Shown here piece after piece: positions 34,455-41,647 of a DNA stretch of 64,000 bases. The position numbers and the translations under genes were made by a program. Position 1 is the stretch's first letter. Each line of letters opens with the position of its first letter. Below the pieces are notes generated by a model. It was not told where the DNA came from and did no database searches. It saw only the letters and a program-made list of their open reading frames with translations. Where the stretch lies: positions 5,405 to 69,404 of the forward strand of contig JAUWYR010000007.1 of NCBI GenBank assembly GCA_030615745.1. The letters are read 5' to 3'. This stretch comes from Candidatus Zixiibacteriota bacterium (GTDB lineage Bacteria > Zixibacteria > MSB-5A5 > SM23-73-2).

Positions 34455-35867
34455 TTAAATTTTTCTATTTTTTGCGGACGCATCAAGAGATAAAGCATCC
34501 ACCACTTTTTCAAGCTCCATTTTCCTCGAGCCTTTAACCAACAATAAATCTCCATCACAAAGATTTTTTGAAAGATAAGAAATTACCTCACCTCTATCTG
34601 AGAAGCTTAAGATTTTTGTTTTGTTCATATTAGATTCTTTTGCAGACTGAGCAATAAACTCAGAGAGATTGCCAAAAGTCAAAAGAAGGTCAACATCTGA
34701 TTGGGGGATGAGCTTGCCAATTTCTCTGTGAAAGTGTTTGCTTTTCTCACCTAACTCAAGCATATCACCTAACAAAGCGATCTTTCTACCTTTGTTTTCC
34801 ATCCTTTTCAAGGTCTCTAAAGCAAATTTAACTGAAACCGGATTAGCGTTATAGGAATCATTTATCACCCTTATTTTTCCGATCTCAACTAATTCCATTC
34901 TAAACTCAGAAGGGGTATATTTTTCCAAAGCGGTCTTTATATCTTCTTTTTTCAAACCTAACCTTTCTCCAACAGCAAAAGCTGCCAAGGCATTGTAGAT
35001 ATTATGTTCTCCCAAAAGCTTCAGTTCTATGCGGAAATCATTTAAAGTAAAGCTAACCCATCCTCTCTCTGAAAAACGAACATCCTTTGCAAAATAATCT
35101 GCTCTGTTTCTAATTCCGAAAGTGATAGCTTTTAATTTATTTTTTTGAATTTTTTCAGAGATGATTTTGTCATCAATATTTAAGATTGCAACACCCTCTA
35201 AATTTATTCCATCTAAAAGCTCAAATTTTGCTTTTGCTATCCTTTCCAAAGACCTCATCGATTCAAGATGAGCTGGCCCGATATTTGTTACAACACCTAT
35301 ATCAGGTGAGACAATCTCAGTTAAAACGCCAATTTGACCCAAATCGGTTGTTCCGAGCTCTACTACCAAAGCCTCGATTTCAGGTGTTAATTGAAACAAA
35401 GTCAAAGGAATTCCCACTAAATTGTTGTAGCTTTTTGGAGATTTTAAAACCGAGTATTTTCCCTCAAGCACTTTAGCGACCATATCCTTTGTGGTGGTCT
35501 TTCCATTGGTTCCGGTTATCGCTACAGTTTTGAGATCAAACTTCTCTCTATACCATTTAGCTATTTCACCTAAAGAGGACTTAGTATCATCGACTGCAAA
35601 AAAGAAAACATTTCCTTTTGCATAATCTTTAAACTCTTTAGCTTTTTTCTCTTTTACAACAACTCCTTTTGCTCCCTTTTGGATTGCATCCTTTACGAAG
35701 TCATGACCATTGAACCTCTCCCCTTTTAAAGCAAAAAAGATGTTATCTTGTTGAATAGTTCTCGAATCAATAGAAATACCCTGGAAAAGTATATTTTCGT
35801 CGTATGGGAAATTCAGAATTTTCGCATTTGTAACATCTTTTAGATCTTTTAAACTAAGCTTTATCAT
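34455..35867 (-). CDS. murF: UDP-MurNAc-tripeptide--D-Ala-D-Ala ligase
   Basis: MurF completes the pentapeptide precursor. The 470-residue protein has an N-terminal IDSRTIQQDNIFFALKGERFNGHDF (in pieces), the ATP loop AITGTNGKTTTKDMVAK (about 115-131), INDSYNANPVS and ALLGDMLELGEKSKHFHREIG (in pieces). Its last dozen residues (LSLDASAKN) are encoded by a copy of the TCTCTTGAT repeat. It overlaps murE by 14 bases. Confidence 0.97.
   Translation of the reverse strand: MIKLSLKDLKDVTNAKILNFPYDENILFQGISIDSRTIQQDNIFFALKGERFNGHDFVKDAIQKGAKGVVVKEKKAKEFKDYAKGNVFFFAVDDTKSSLGEIAKWYREKFDLKTVAITGTNGKTTTKDMVAKVLEGKYSVLKSPKSYNNLVGIPLTLFQLTPEIEALVVELGTTDLGQIGVLTEIVSPDIGVVTNIGPAHLESMRSLERIAKAKFELLDGINLEGVAILNIDDKIISEKIQKNKLKAITFGIRNRADYFAKDVRFSERGWVSFTLNDFRIELKLLGEHNIYNALAAFAVGERLGLKKEDIKTALEKYTPSEFRMELVEIGKIRVINDSYNANPVSVKFALETLKRMENKGRKIALLGDMLELGEKSKHFHREIGKLIPQSDVDLLLTFGNLSEFIAQSAKESNMNKTKILSFSDRGEVISYLSKNLCDGDLLLVKGSRKMELEKVVDALSLDASAKNRKI
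34470..34491. repeat. TCTCTTGATG repeat at the murF 3' end
   Basis: TTTTGCGGACGCATCAAGAGAT is a variant of the copies in priA (56001-56023, 57065-57089). It is read in frame as SLDASAK near the MurF C-terminus. Confidence 0.75.
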
Positions 35868-37368
35868 AAAAAAATATTGGGTTTTTCTTTTTTATCCCCT
35901 TTTCTTTAAAGAATTTTTTAACCTCTTCTTTATCAGAGAAATGGATTTTCCTTTTACCTAAGATCTGATAGTCCTCATGTCCCTTGCCTGCTATAATAAC
36001 AGTGTCATTTTCTTTTGCTAACTCCAAGGCATGCTTTATAGCTTTTTTTCTATCAACTAAAAGCTCGACCTCTTTTTTGTGTTCTGTCCCTTGATATATC
36101 TGTTGAACAATAGCTTCTGGATCCTCGGTTCTCGGATTATCCGAGGTTATTATAACCCGATCAGCTAAATCTGATGCTATCTTACCCATAATAGGTCTTT
36201 TTCCTTTGTCCCTGTCTCCACCACATCCAAAAACCAGAATTAAATTACCTTTGGTGATCTCTTTAGCATCCTCCAGAACCTTTTCCAAGGCATCAGGGGT
36301 ATGAGCATAATCTATCAAAACATTATATTTCTGGCCTAAAACAATCCTTTCCATCCTTCCAGAAACATCCCTGAAAGATTCCAATCCCTTTTTTATAGTG
36401 GATAGGTCAATCCCCAGGGCTACACAGCAGGTGACACTTGCCAGTGCATTGTAAAGGTTTAATTTGCCTAAGACATCCAGATTTATCTTTTCTTCTCCGA
36501 GCGGTGTTGAAAGATTTAGCTTTGTTCCAGAAAGTTCACTTCTAAACTCCACAGGAAAAACATCACCATCCCCCTTTTTTAGAGAATAAGTGAGCTTGGG
36601 AACTTTAGCTTTGCTTTCAAAAAATTCCCAATTTGGGTCATCACGGTTTAAAATAGCCCATTTATCATCCTCTTTTAATTTTTCGAAAAGAATCCCCTTT
36701 GCTTCTCTATAGGACTCAAAGGTCTTGTGAAAATCTAAGTGGTCCCTGGTGAGATTTGTGAAAATCCCGATATCAAAATCAACATCCTCTACTCTATGCA
36801 AGGCTAAAGAATGAGAGGAGACCTCCATAACAACATAAGAGATTCTTTCAGATACCATCTGGTAAAGGATTCTATGCAGGTCCAAAGACTCAGGTGTGGT
36901 GTGGAAAGCTTGGATTTTCTTCTGGTCGATTATGTGGGCAATAGTTCCAATTAAACCAACCTTTTTTTTCGCACCTTCGAGAATCGATTTGATCATATAA
37001 GTTGTAGTAGTTTTGCCATTGGTTCCAGTTACACCGATAACTTTGAGTCTTTTTGAAGGAAAGTGATAAAATCTATCAGAGATTTGAGAAAGCGCAACTC
37101 TTGTGTTAGAAACAACTATCTCTGCTTTTAAGGAAGGCTTTAGTTTTTCAAAAAATCCCCGGGACTTTTCAACCACAACTGCTACCGCACCTTCTTCTGT
37201 AGCCTCGGGGATGAAATCATGACCGTCAAATTCTTTACCTTCGATCGCGACAAAAAGGTCATTTTTTGATACATTTCTCGAATCATACTCCACCTTTTCG
37301 ATTTTTATATCAGTGTCACCTGAAATTCTTTTGATTTTAACTCCCTTTAAAAGCTCAGCTAATATCAT
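35854..37368 (-). CDS. murE: UDP-MurNAc-L-Ala-D-Glu--meso-diaminopimelate ligase
   Basis: MurE adds the third peptide residue. The ATP loop is VTGTNGKTTTTYMIK (about 113-127), and VFGCGGDRDKGKRPIMGKIA marks the C-terminal domain. The substrate motif reads SDNPRTEDPEAIV. DNPR is the signature for meso-diaminopimelate over lysine, consistent with a diderm cell wall. Length is 504 residues. It starts 18 bases after the end of ftsI. Confidence 0.97.
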   Translation of the reverse strand: MILAELLKGVKIKRISGDTDIKIEKVEYDSRNVSKNDLFVAIEGKEFDGHDFIPEATEEGAVAVVVEKSRGFFEKLKPSLKAEIVVSNTRVALSQISDRFYHFPSKRLKVIGVTGTNGKTTTTYMIKSILEGAKKKVGLIGTIAHIIDQKKIQAFHTTPESLDLHRILYQMVSERISYVVMEVSSHSLALHRVEDVDFDIGIFTNLTRDHLDFHKTFESYREAKGILFEKLKEDDKWAILNRDDPNWEFFESKAKVPKLTYSLKKGDGDVFPVEFRSELSGTKLNLSTPLGEEKINLDVLGKLNLYNALASVTCCVALGIDLSTIKKGLESFRDVSGRMERIVLGQKYNVLIDYAHTPDALEKVLEDAKEITKGNLILVFGCGGDRDKGKRPIMGKIASDLADRVIITSDNPRTEDPEAIVQQIYQGTEHKKEVELLVDRKKAIKHALELAKENDTVIIAGKGHEDYQILGKRKIHFSDKEEVKKFFKEKGIKKKNPIFFYDKA

Positions 37369-37386
37369 ATCTGAAAATCCTTTGGT

Positions 37387-39318
37387 CTATTTTGGCTCAC
37401 ATTTTATCACACATATTTGTTCTCGAGAAATCAAAGTCCCGGCTTCAGGCTCTTGATTTGCCACAATACCGCTTCCTGAAAGTCTGAAATCGACATCATA
37501 GCTTGATAAAATCAAGGCTGCTTCTCGAGCAGTTAGTCCAGTCACATCAGGCACCTTTAAAAGTTTTTCTTTGGATAACTCCTTACCTGAATATAAATCT
37601 TTTTCAACATCTTTTTCAGAGTTTTTTTCGATTATAACTTTTTCAGAGGAGGCAAAAGGGGTTTTTTGCAAAGAGAAGATCTTAGATACGATACTTTTGA
37701 AAGCAGGTCCTGCGGTCTGCCCTCCAAAGTGTTTGCCTTTAGGATTATCCAGAGTAACCAGCCCAATTATCTTGGGGTCTTCTACCGGAAAAAAGCCTAC
37801 AAAGGATGCGATATATTCTCCATCTTTATACCCTCCATTAACTAAATCAGGCTTCTGGGCAGTGCCTGTCTTTCCACCAATGGAAATTCCATCTATTTTC
37901 GCCTCCATTCCAGTTCCACGCGAGACTACATCTTTCAAAAAATCAACAAGTATTCTTGAGGTCCTTTCACTTATCACTCGTCTTCTTACTGTTGGACCGA
38001 ACTTTTTTTCAGGTTTATCATTCTGGTCTAAAACTTTTTTGACAACATAAGGCTTCATTAAGAATCCTCCATTAACTACCGCAGCATAAGCTGTTATGAG
38101 TTGAATAGCTGTCAAGGAGACTCCCTGCCCTACAGAGAAAACTGATAGGGTATAATCTGATAATTTGCTCGAAGAGGGTAAAAAACCTTTTGATTCGCCA
38201 GGTAGGTCGATTCCGGTTTTCTCACCGAATCCAAATTTTTTGACATATTTTAAAAAGTTTTCCTTTCCCACCTCAAGCGTGACCTTTGCAATTCCTATAT
38301 TGCTGGAAAAAACTAATGCCTCTTTGAACGTGATCCATTCATGAGGTTTATGATCGTGCAGAATCTTTCCTTTTATATTAAAAACACCCTTTTCAGCATA
38401 GATTTTATCCTCTGGTCTTTTTATCCCTTGCTCCAAAGCAGCAGCAGAACAGACGATTTTAAAAGTTGACCCGGGCTCGAAGTTGTCAGATATCGCTCTG
38501 TTTTTTACAGGAAAAGTCGATTCTTTTTTATTAGAGCAAAAAGCTAAAGCTAATATTTCCCCTGTTTTTGGATTCATCAAAATCCCCGTTCCTTCATCTG
38601 AATCAGTCTTTTTGATCGCTTTTTTCAGCTCCTCCTCAAGAATTGACTGAAGGTTTAAATCTAAGGTCAAAACTAAACTCTTCCCGGAAATTGGTGGCGT
38701 TATCGGATACTCCTCAGTAAAATAAGAGTTTCCAAAAGCATCCCTTAAAAATATACCCTCACCATTCTCTCCAGAAAGAATTTCGTTATAGCGGTATTCT
38801 ACTCCAGCCAATCCCTGATTATCAATATCGCAGAACCCTAAAATATCCTGGGCTAAAGGATAGTATGGATAGTATCTTTTTATCTCCTTTCTGAAAAAGA
38901 CCCCTTTTAAATTCCAAGAGGAGATTTTTTCACTTTCCTCCTTTTCAGTTTTTCTTTTCAACCAGACAAATTTCTTTTCAGTTTTCAATTTGTTCTTTAC
39001 TTTCTCTTTTGAGCAACCAGCAAGTTGAGAAAATTTTTCAGCTACTAAGTCTTTTTCCTCAACCTTTTTCGGCACTGCAAAAAATGAATGAGTAGGAAGA
39101 TTAAAAGCTAAAACCTTCATATTGCGATCATAGACTATTCCTCTTTTAGCTTCTAAATTCATTCGAATAAGATGTTGACCTGTGGCGATTTTTTTGTATT
39201 TTTGGTGTTCTAATATCTGAATGGAAAAAACCCTGAAAACGATTACCCCCCATATAAAAAACCCAAAGAATAAGACTAAAAAAACCCTAATTCTATCGCT
39301 TTTTGATCTATAGGTCAT
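37387..39318 (-). CDS. ftsI: Penicillin-binding protein 3 (FtsI) with PASTA domain
   Basis: This class B penicillin-binding protein cross-links septal peptidoglycan with FtsW. One membrane anchor spans about 11-30, followed by EAKRGIIYDRN-like pedestal motifs (here EAKRGIVYDRN, 56-66). The transpeptidase motifs are STFK (284-287, Ser284), SSN (338-340) and KTGT (483-486). A PASTA domain starting KVPDVTGLTAREA occupies about 588-643. The extra domain makes it longer (643) than E. coli FtsI. It overlaps the FtsL-like gene by 11 bases. Confidence 0.96.
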   Translation of the reverse strand: MTYRSKSDRIRVFLVLFFGFFIWGVIVFRVFSIQILEHQKYKKIATGQHLIRMNLEAKRGIVYDRNMKVLAFNLPTHSFFAVPKKVEEKDLVAEKFSQLAGCSKEKVKNKLKTEKKFVWLKRKTEKEESEKISSWNLKGVFFRKEIKRYYPYYPLAQDILGFCDIDNQGLAGVEYRYNEILSGENGEGIFLRDAFGNSYFTEEYPITPPISGKSLVLTLDLNLQSILEEELKKAIKKTDSDEGTGILMNPKTGEILALAFCSNKKESTFPVKNRAISDNFEPGSTFKIVCSAAALEQGIKRPEDKIYAEKGVFNIKGKILHDHKPHEWITFKEALVFSSNIGIAKVTLEVGKENFLKYVKKFGFGEKTGIDLPGESKGFLPSSSKLSDYTLSVFSVGQGVSLTAIQLITAYAAVVNGGFLMKPYVVKKVLDQNDKPEKKFGPTVRRRVISERTSRILVDFLKDVVSRGTGMEAKIDGISIGGKTGTAQKPDLVNGGYKDGEYIASFVGFFPVEDPKIIGLVTLDNPKGKHFGGQTAGPAFKSIVSKIFSLQKTPFASSEKVIIEKNSEKDVEKDLYSGKELSKEKLLKVPDVTGLTAREAALILSSYDVDFRLSGSGIVANQEPEAGTLISREQICVIKCEPK

Positions 39319-39739
39319 CCTTTATCTCTTTTGCCTCCAGGCTACTTTGAGGTACATCCAAAAAATTATCTGCTAACTTTTTAAAATATTGGACAAGGTC
39401 AATTTTATTTTCCTTTTTTTTGGTTTTTATGAAATTACTTTCCTTTAAAAAAACGACCTGCTCTGTTTTGGGATAAGAAAGACCGAGCCTCAATTGAGCA
39501 ATACTCTCAATTCTTTCAATTGAGGAAAGCTTTGCAAGCTCTATCTTTAGATACTTGCACTTTTTCTCCTTTTCTGCGATCTCTGATTTTATCCTTTTTA
39601 TATCTTGAGTCAATTTCAGAGCTGTTACCCTTTGCCAGATATAACCTATGGCTAAAAAACCTAAAAAGATTAAGACAAAAAATATTTTGATAAAATTAAA
39701 ACCTCTTCTTTTGATATATTTTCTTTTGTTTCTTTTCAA
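39308..39739 (-). CDS. ftsL: FtsL-like division protein
   Basis: This 143-residue small bitopic protein has a very basic N-terminus (KRNKRKYIKRR), one membrane segment (about 15-34) and a coiled coil (about 40-72). Position between rsmH and ftsI is the classic ftsL slot; sequence conservation in FtsL is too weak to prove identity alone. The start is a TTG overlapping the rsmH stop (TTGA), with GAGAAG upstream. Confidence 0.82.
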   Translation of the reverse strand: MKRNKRKYIKRRGFNFIKIFFVLIFLGFLAIGYIWQRVTALKLTQDIKRIKSEIAEKEKKCKYLKIELAKLSSIERIESIAQLRLGLSYPKTEQVVFLKESNFIKTKKKENKIDLVQYFKKLADNFLDVPQSSLEAKEIKDDL

Positions 39740-40740
39740 CTTATCTTCTCATTAGCTAATCTCTTGATCGATACCGATTTTTCACAAGCTCTTAATTTAG
39801 CTGATTTTGCTCTCGGATTTTTTTCTTTTTCAGTTTTATCTGGGACAACAGGCTTTTTGGTTAATATCTTTAATAATTTTTCCCATCCGCAAACGCATTT
39901 AGGGAAAGTAGGTGGACAAATACAACCTTTTGAATACAATTTAAAAGTGGACTTTACTAATCTGTCTTCAAGAGAATGATAAGAGATGACACACAATCTC
40001 CCACCTGGTCTTAAAAATTTGATTGCCTGATTTAACCCTTCCTTTAATTCATCCAATTCATCGTTTACCTCTATCCTTACCGCCTGGAAAATTTTTGACA
40101 AAGATTTAATTCTATGTCTTGGATTAACCTTTGATTGAACTAAATCTCTTAACTGTTTGGTAGTTTTAATCTTATCTCTTTCCCGTTTTTCCACAATCGC
40201 CTTAGCTATGAGTTTTGCCCTTTTCTCCTCACCATATTTTTGGAAAATCTGGATTAACTTCTCCAGAGGGTAAAAATTAACTACATCGAATGCTTTCTTT
40301 TTTTGTGATAAGTCCATTCTCATATCCAGAGGTCCATCTTTTGAGTAACTGAATCCCCTTTCAGGGTCATCCAATTGTATTGAGCTCATTCCTAAATCAA
40401 AGAGAAATCCTGAAACTCTATCTGTTTTTAAGTCTTGAAGATACGAACCTATATTTTTAAAATTTATCCTCGCAAAAATGACTTTTCCCTTGAATTTTTT
40501 TAATCTTTTCCCGCAATATTCCAAAGCTTGTTCATCTCTATCACAACAGATTAACCTTCCTTCTGGTGCTAACTTTAAAAGTATTGCCTCACTATGTCCA
40601 CCTCCGCCACAACTTGCATCGAGATACATACCCTTAGGGCCGGTCAGCAAATATTTTAAAACTTCTTCCAGAAGAACCGGAACATGAACTAAAGCCGAGT
40701 CACTCTTCTGGCTTGAACAACTCCTCAGCGATTTCTTCAT
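39736..40740 (-). CDS. rsmH: 16S rRNA (cytosine-1402-N4)-methyltransferase
   Basis: RsmH (MraW) methylates C1402 of 16S rRNA. The 334-residue protein has HVPVLLEEVLKYL, the SAM motif YLDASCGGGGHSEAILL (about 40-56), FLFDLGMSSIQLDDPERGFSY (in pieces) and the C-terminal ISYHSLEDRLVKSTF. The ATG start overlaps mraZ by 41 bases, an unusually long overlap; no better in-frame start is seen downstream. Residues about 320-328 (SVSIKRL) come from a copy of the TCTCTTGAT repeat family. Confidence 0.96.
   Translation of the reverse strand: MKKSLRSCSSQKSDSALVHVPVLLEEVLKYLLTGPKGMYLDASCGGGGHSEAILLKLAPEGRLICCDRDEQALEYCGKRLKKFKGKVIFARINFKNIGSYLQDLKTDRVSGFLFDLGMSSIQLDDPERGFSYSKDGPLDMRMDLSQKKKAFDVVNFYPLEKLIQIFQKYGEEKRAKLIAKAIVEKRERDKIKTTKQLRDLVQSKVNPRHRIKSLSKIFQAVRIEVNDELDELKEGLNQAIKFLRPGGRLCVISYHSLEDRLVKSTFKLYSKGCICPPTFPKCVCGWEKLLKILTKKPVVPDKTEKEKNPRAKSAKLRACEKSVSIKRLANEKIS
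39759..39781. repeat. TCTCTTGATCGATACC repeat at the rsmH 3' end
   Basis: This copy is identical over 23 bases to 23204-23226. It is translated in the minus direction as part of the RsmH C-terminal tail. Confidence 0.85.
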
Positions 40741-41149
40741 ATGTTTTTTCAGCTGAGGCTAAATATTGATCGTAAACCTCAGGATTCCAAATCTCGATTC
40801 TCTCTAACACACCTAATATCAAAACTTCCTTTTTTATCTTTGCTAAATCAAGAAGGTGTGAGGGAATTTTTATTCTTCCTTGACGATCCAAAACTACATC
40901 GCGGGCATTCGGCAAAAGGTGACGCTCAAAAAGCCTTGTTTTCTTTTGAGTAAATGAGAGCACTTTAAGTTTTTCTTCAACTCTCTCCCATTCCTCTATA
41001 GGATATACGAAAAGACACCCTTCTAAACCACGCGTGATGACAAAAGTGTCATGTGTTGTGGAAAAGCTCGATTTCCTGAATTCAGCAGGAATATTCACTC
41101 TTCCTTTTTCATCAACTGAGTGTCTATAGGTTCCTTTGAAAGTCGCCAT
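40700..41149 (-). CDS. mraZ: Transcriptional regulator MraZ
   Basis: MraZ is a DNA-binding repressor of the dcw operon made of two AbrB-like halves. The 149-residue length is standard. The first half has TYRHSVDEKGRVNIPAEFRK and the second VVLDRQGRIKIPSHLLDLA, each with the DxxGR/RIxIP pattern. It is the first gene of the cluster. Three matching operator repeats lie 24 bases upstream of its start, so autoregulation is likely. Confidence 0.97.
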   Translation of the reverse strand: MATFKGTYRHSVDEKGRVNIPAEFRKSSFSTTHDTFVITRGLEGCLFVYPIEEWERVEEKLKVLSFTQKKTRLFERHLLPNARDVVLDRQGRIKIPSHLLDLAKIKKEVLILGVLERIEIWNPEVYDQYLASAEKTYEEIAEELFKPEE

Positions 41150-41172
41150 AAAAGAGGTTTTTTAAATTTTTA

Positions 41173-41197
41173 TCCCACAATCTCCCACTTTTTACCA
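41173..41197 (-). promoter_or_regulatory. MraZ operator (three TGGGA-type repeats)
   Basis: On the minus strand the sequence reads TGGTA-N5-TGGGA-N5-TGGGA, with repeats at 41193-41197, 41183-41187 and 41173-41177. The 10-base spacing matches the known MraZ box, direct TGGGN repeats separated by 5 bases. It begins next to the -10 element and covers the expected transcription start. Confidence 0.9.
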
Positions 41198-41198
41198 C

Positions 41199-41227
41199 AA
41201 TCTAATTAAGAATACAACTGTTGTCAA
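41199..41227 (-). promoter_or_regulatory. Promoter of the dcw cluster
   Basis: On the minus strand a perfect TTGACA (41222-41227) and TAGATT (41199-41204) are separated by 17 bases. The predicted start site falls inside the MraZ repeats, so bound MraZ would block initiation. Confidence 0.82.
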
Positions 41228-41594
41228 GGAAAAAATTAGATATTTTTAAAAAAATTATTGGTGGAAATGCACAATTTGTAGGGGGTTAGACTACTATATA
41301 TAGAGTTTAGGATTAAAGCAATGTAATTTTATTATTTTTAGTTCAAAAAAAGGGGTTATTGGAGTGTAAACCTTTCCTGGCCGGACAGGCAGGTTTACTT
41401 GGTCAAGCTCAAGCTTGACACTCCATGAATATCTGGAACGTAAACCTTCAGGTTTACTTAGCAAAGCTAAAGTCGAAGACCTTGATGGCCTTGCACTCCC
41501 ACGCGTAACCATCCCAATCTTGAAAGAATATGAGTTTACAATTTAATTTCGTGATTCTAATTCAAAACTAATCGACATTATCAAGCTTTTCAAA
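41228..41594. other. Divergent intergenic region with palindromic repeats
   Basis: This gap between mraZ and the plus-strand radical SAM gene holds the three-way-junction palindrome at 41360-41425. A second, related copy follows at about 41431-41500, with GTAAACC-TTCA-GGTTTAC as its hairpin. A candidate open frame on the minus strand at 41294-41512 is made of these repeats and is not a gene. Confidence 0.65.
41360..41425. repeat. Three-way-junction palindrome with nested 14-base palindrome
   Basis: The closing stem TGGAGTG/CACTCCA (41360-41366, 41419-41425) encloses two hairpins: GTAAACCT/AGGTTTAC (41366-41373, 41391-41398) and GTCAAGCT-CA-AGCTTGAC (41402-41419). The loop of the first hairpin contains the palindrome CCTGGCCGGACAGG (41376-41389). 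The neighbouring copy at about 41431-41460 lacks that insert. Confidence 0.85.
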
Positions 41595-41622
41595 TTGACA
41601 ACCTCTCTTTTTCTCCTATCTT
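41595..41622 (+). promoter_or_regulatory. Promoter of the B12-type radical SAM gene
   Basis: TTGACA (41595-41600) and TATCTT (41617-41622) are 16 bases apart, 25 bases upstream of the ATG at 41648. Confidence 0.6.
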
Positions 41623-41647
41623 GTTCCATAATTACTTAAAGTAAAAA

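Noticed and set aside
33368-34558. Longer start for mraY with 35 extra residues
   Set aside because: The extension overlaps murF and has no family counterpart; the ATG at 34453 directly follows the murF stop.
41294-41512. 72-residue open frame on the minus strand
   Set aside because: It lies across two palindromic repeats, has no ribosome-binding site and resembles no protein.
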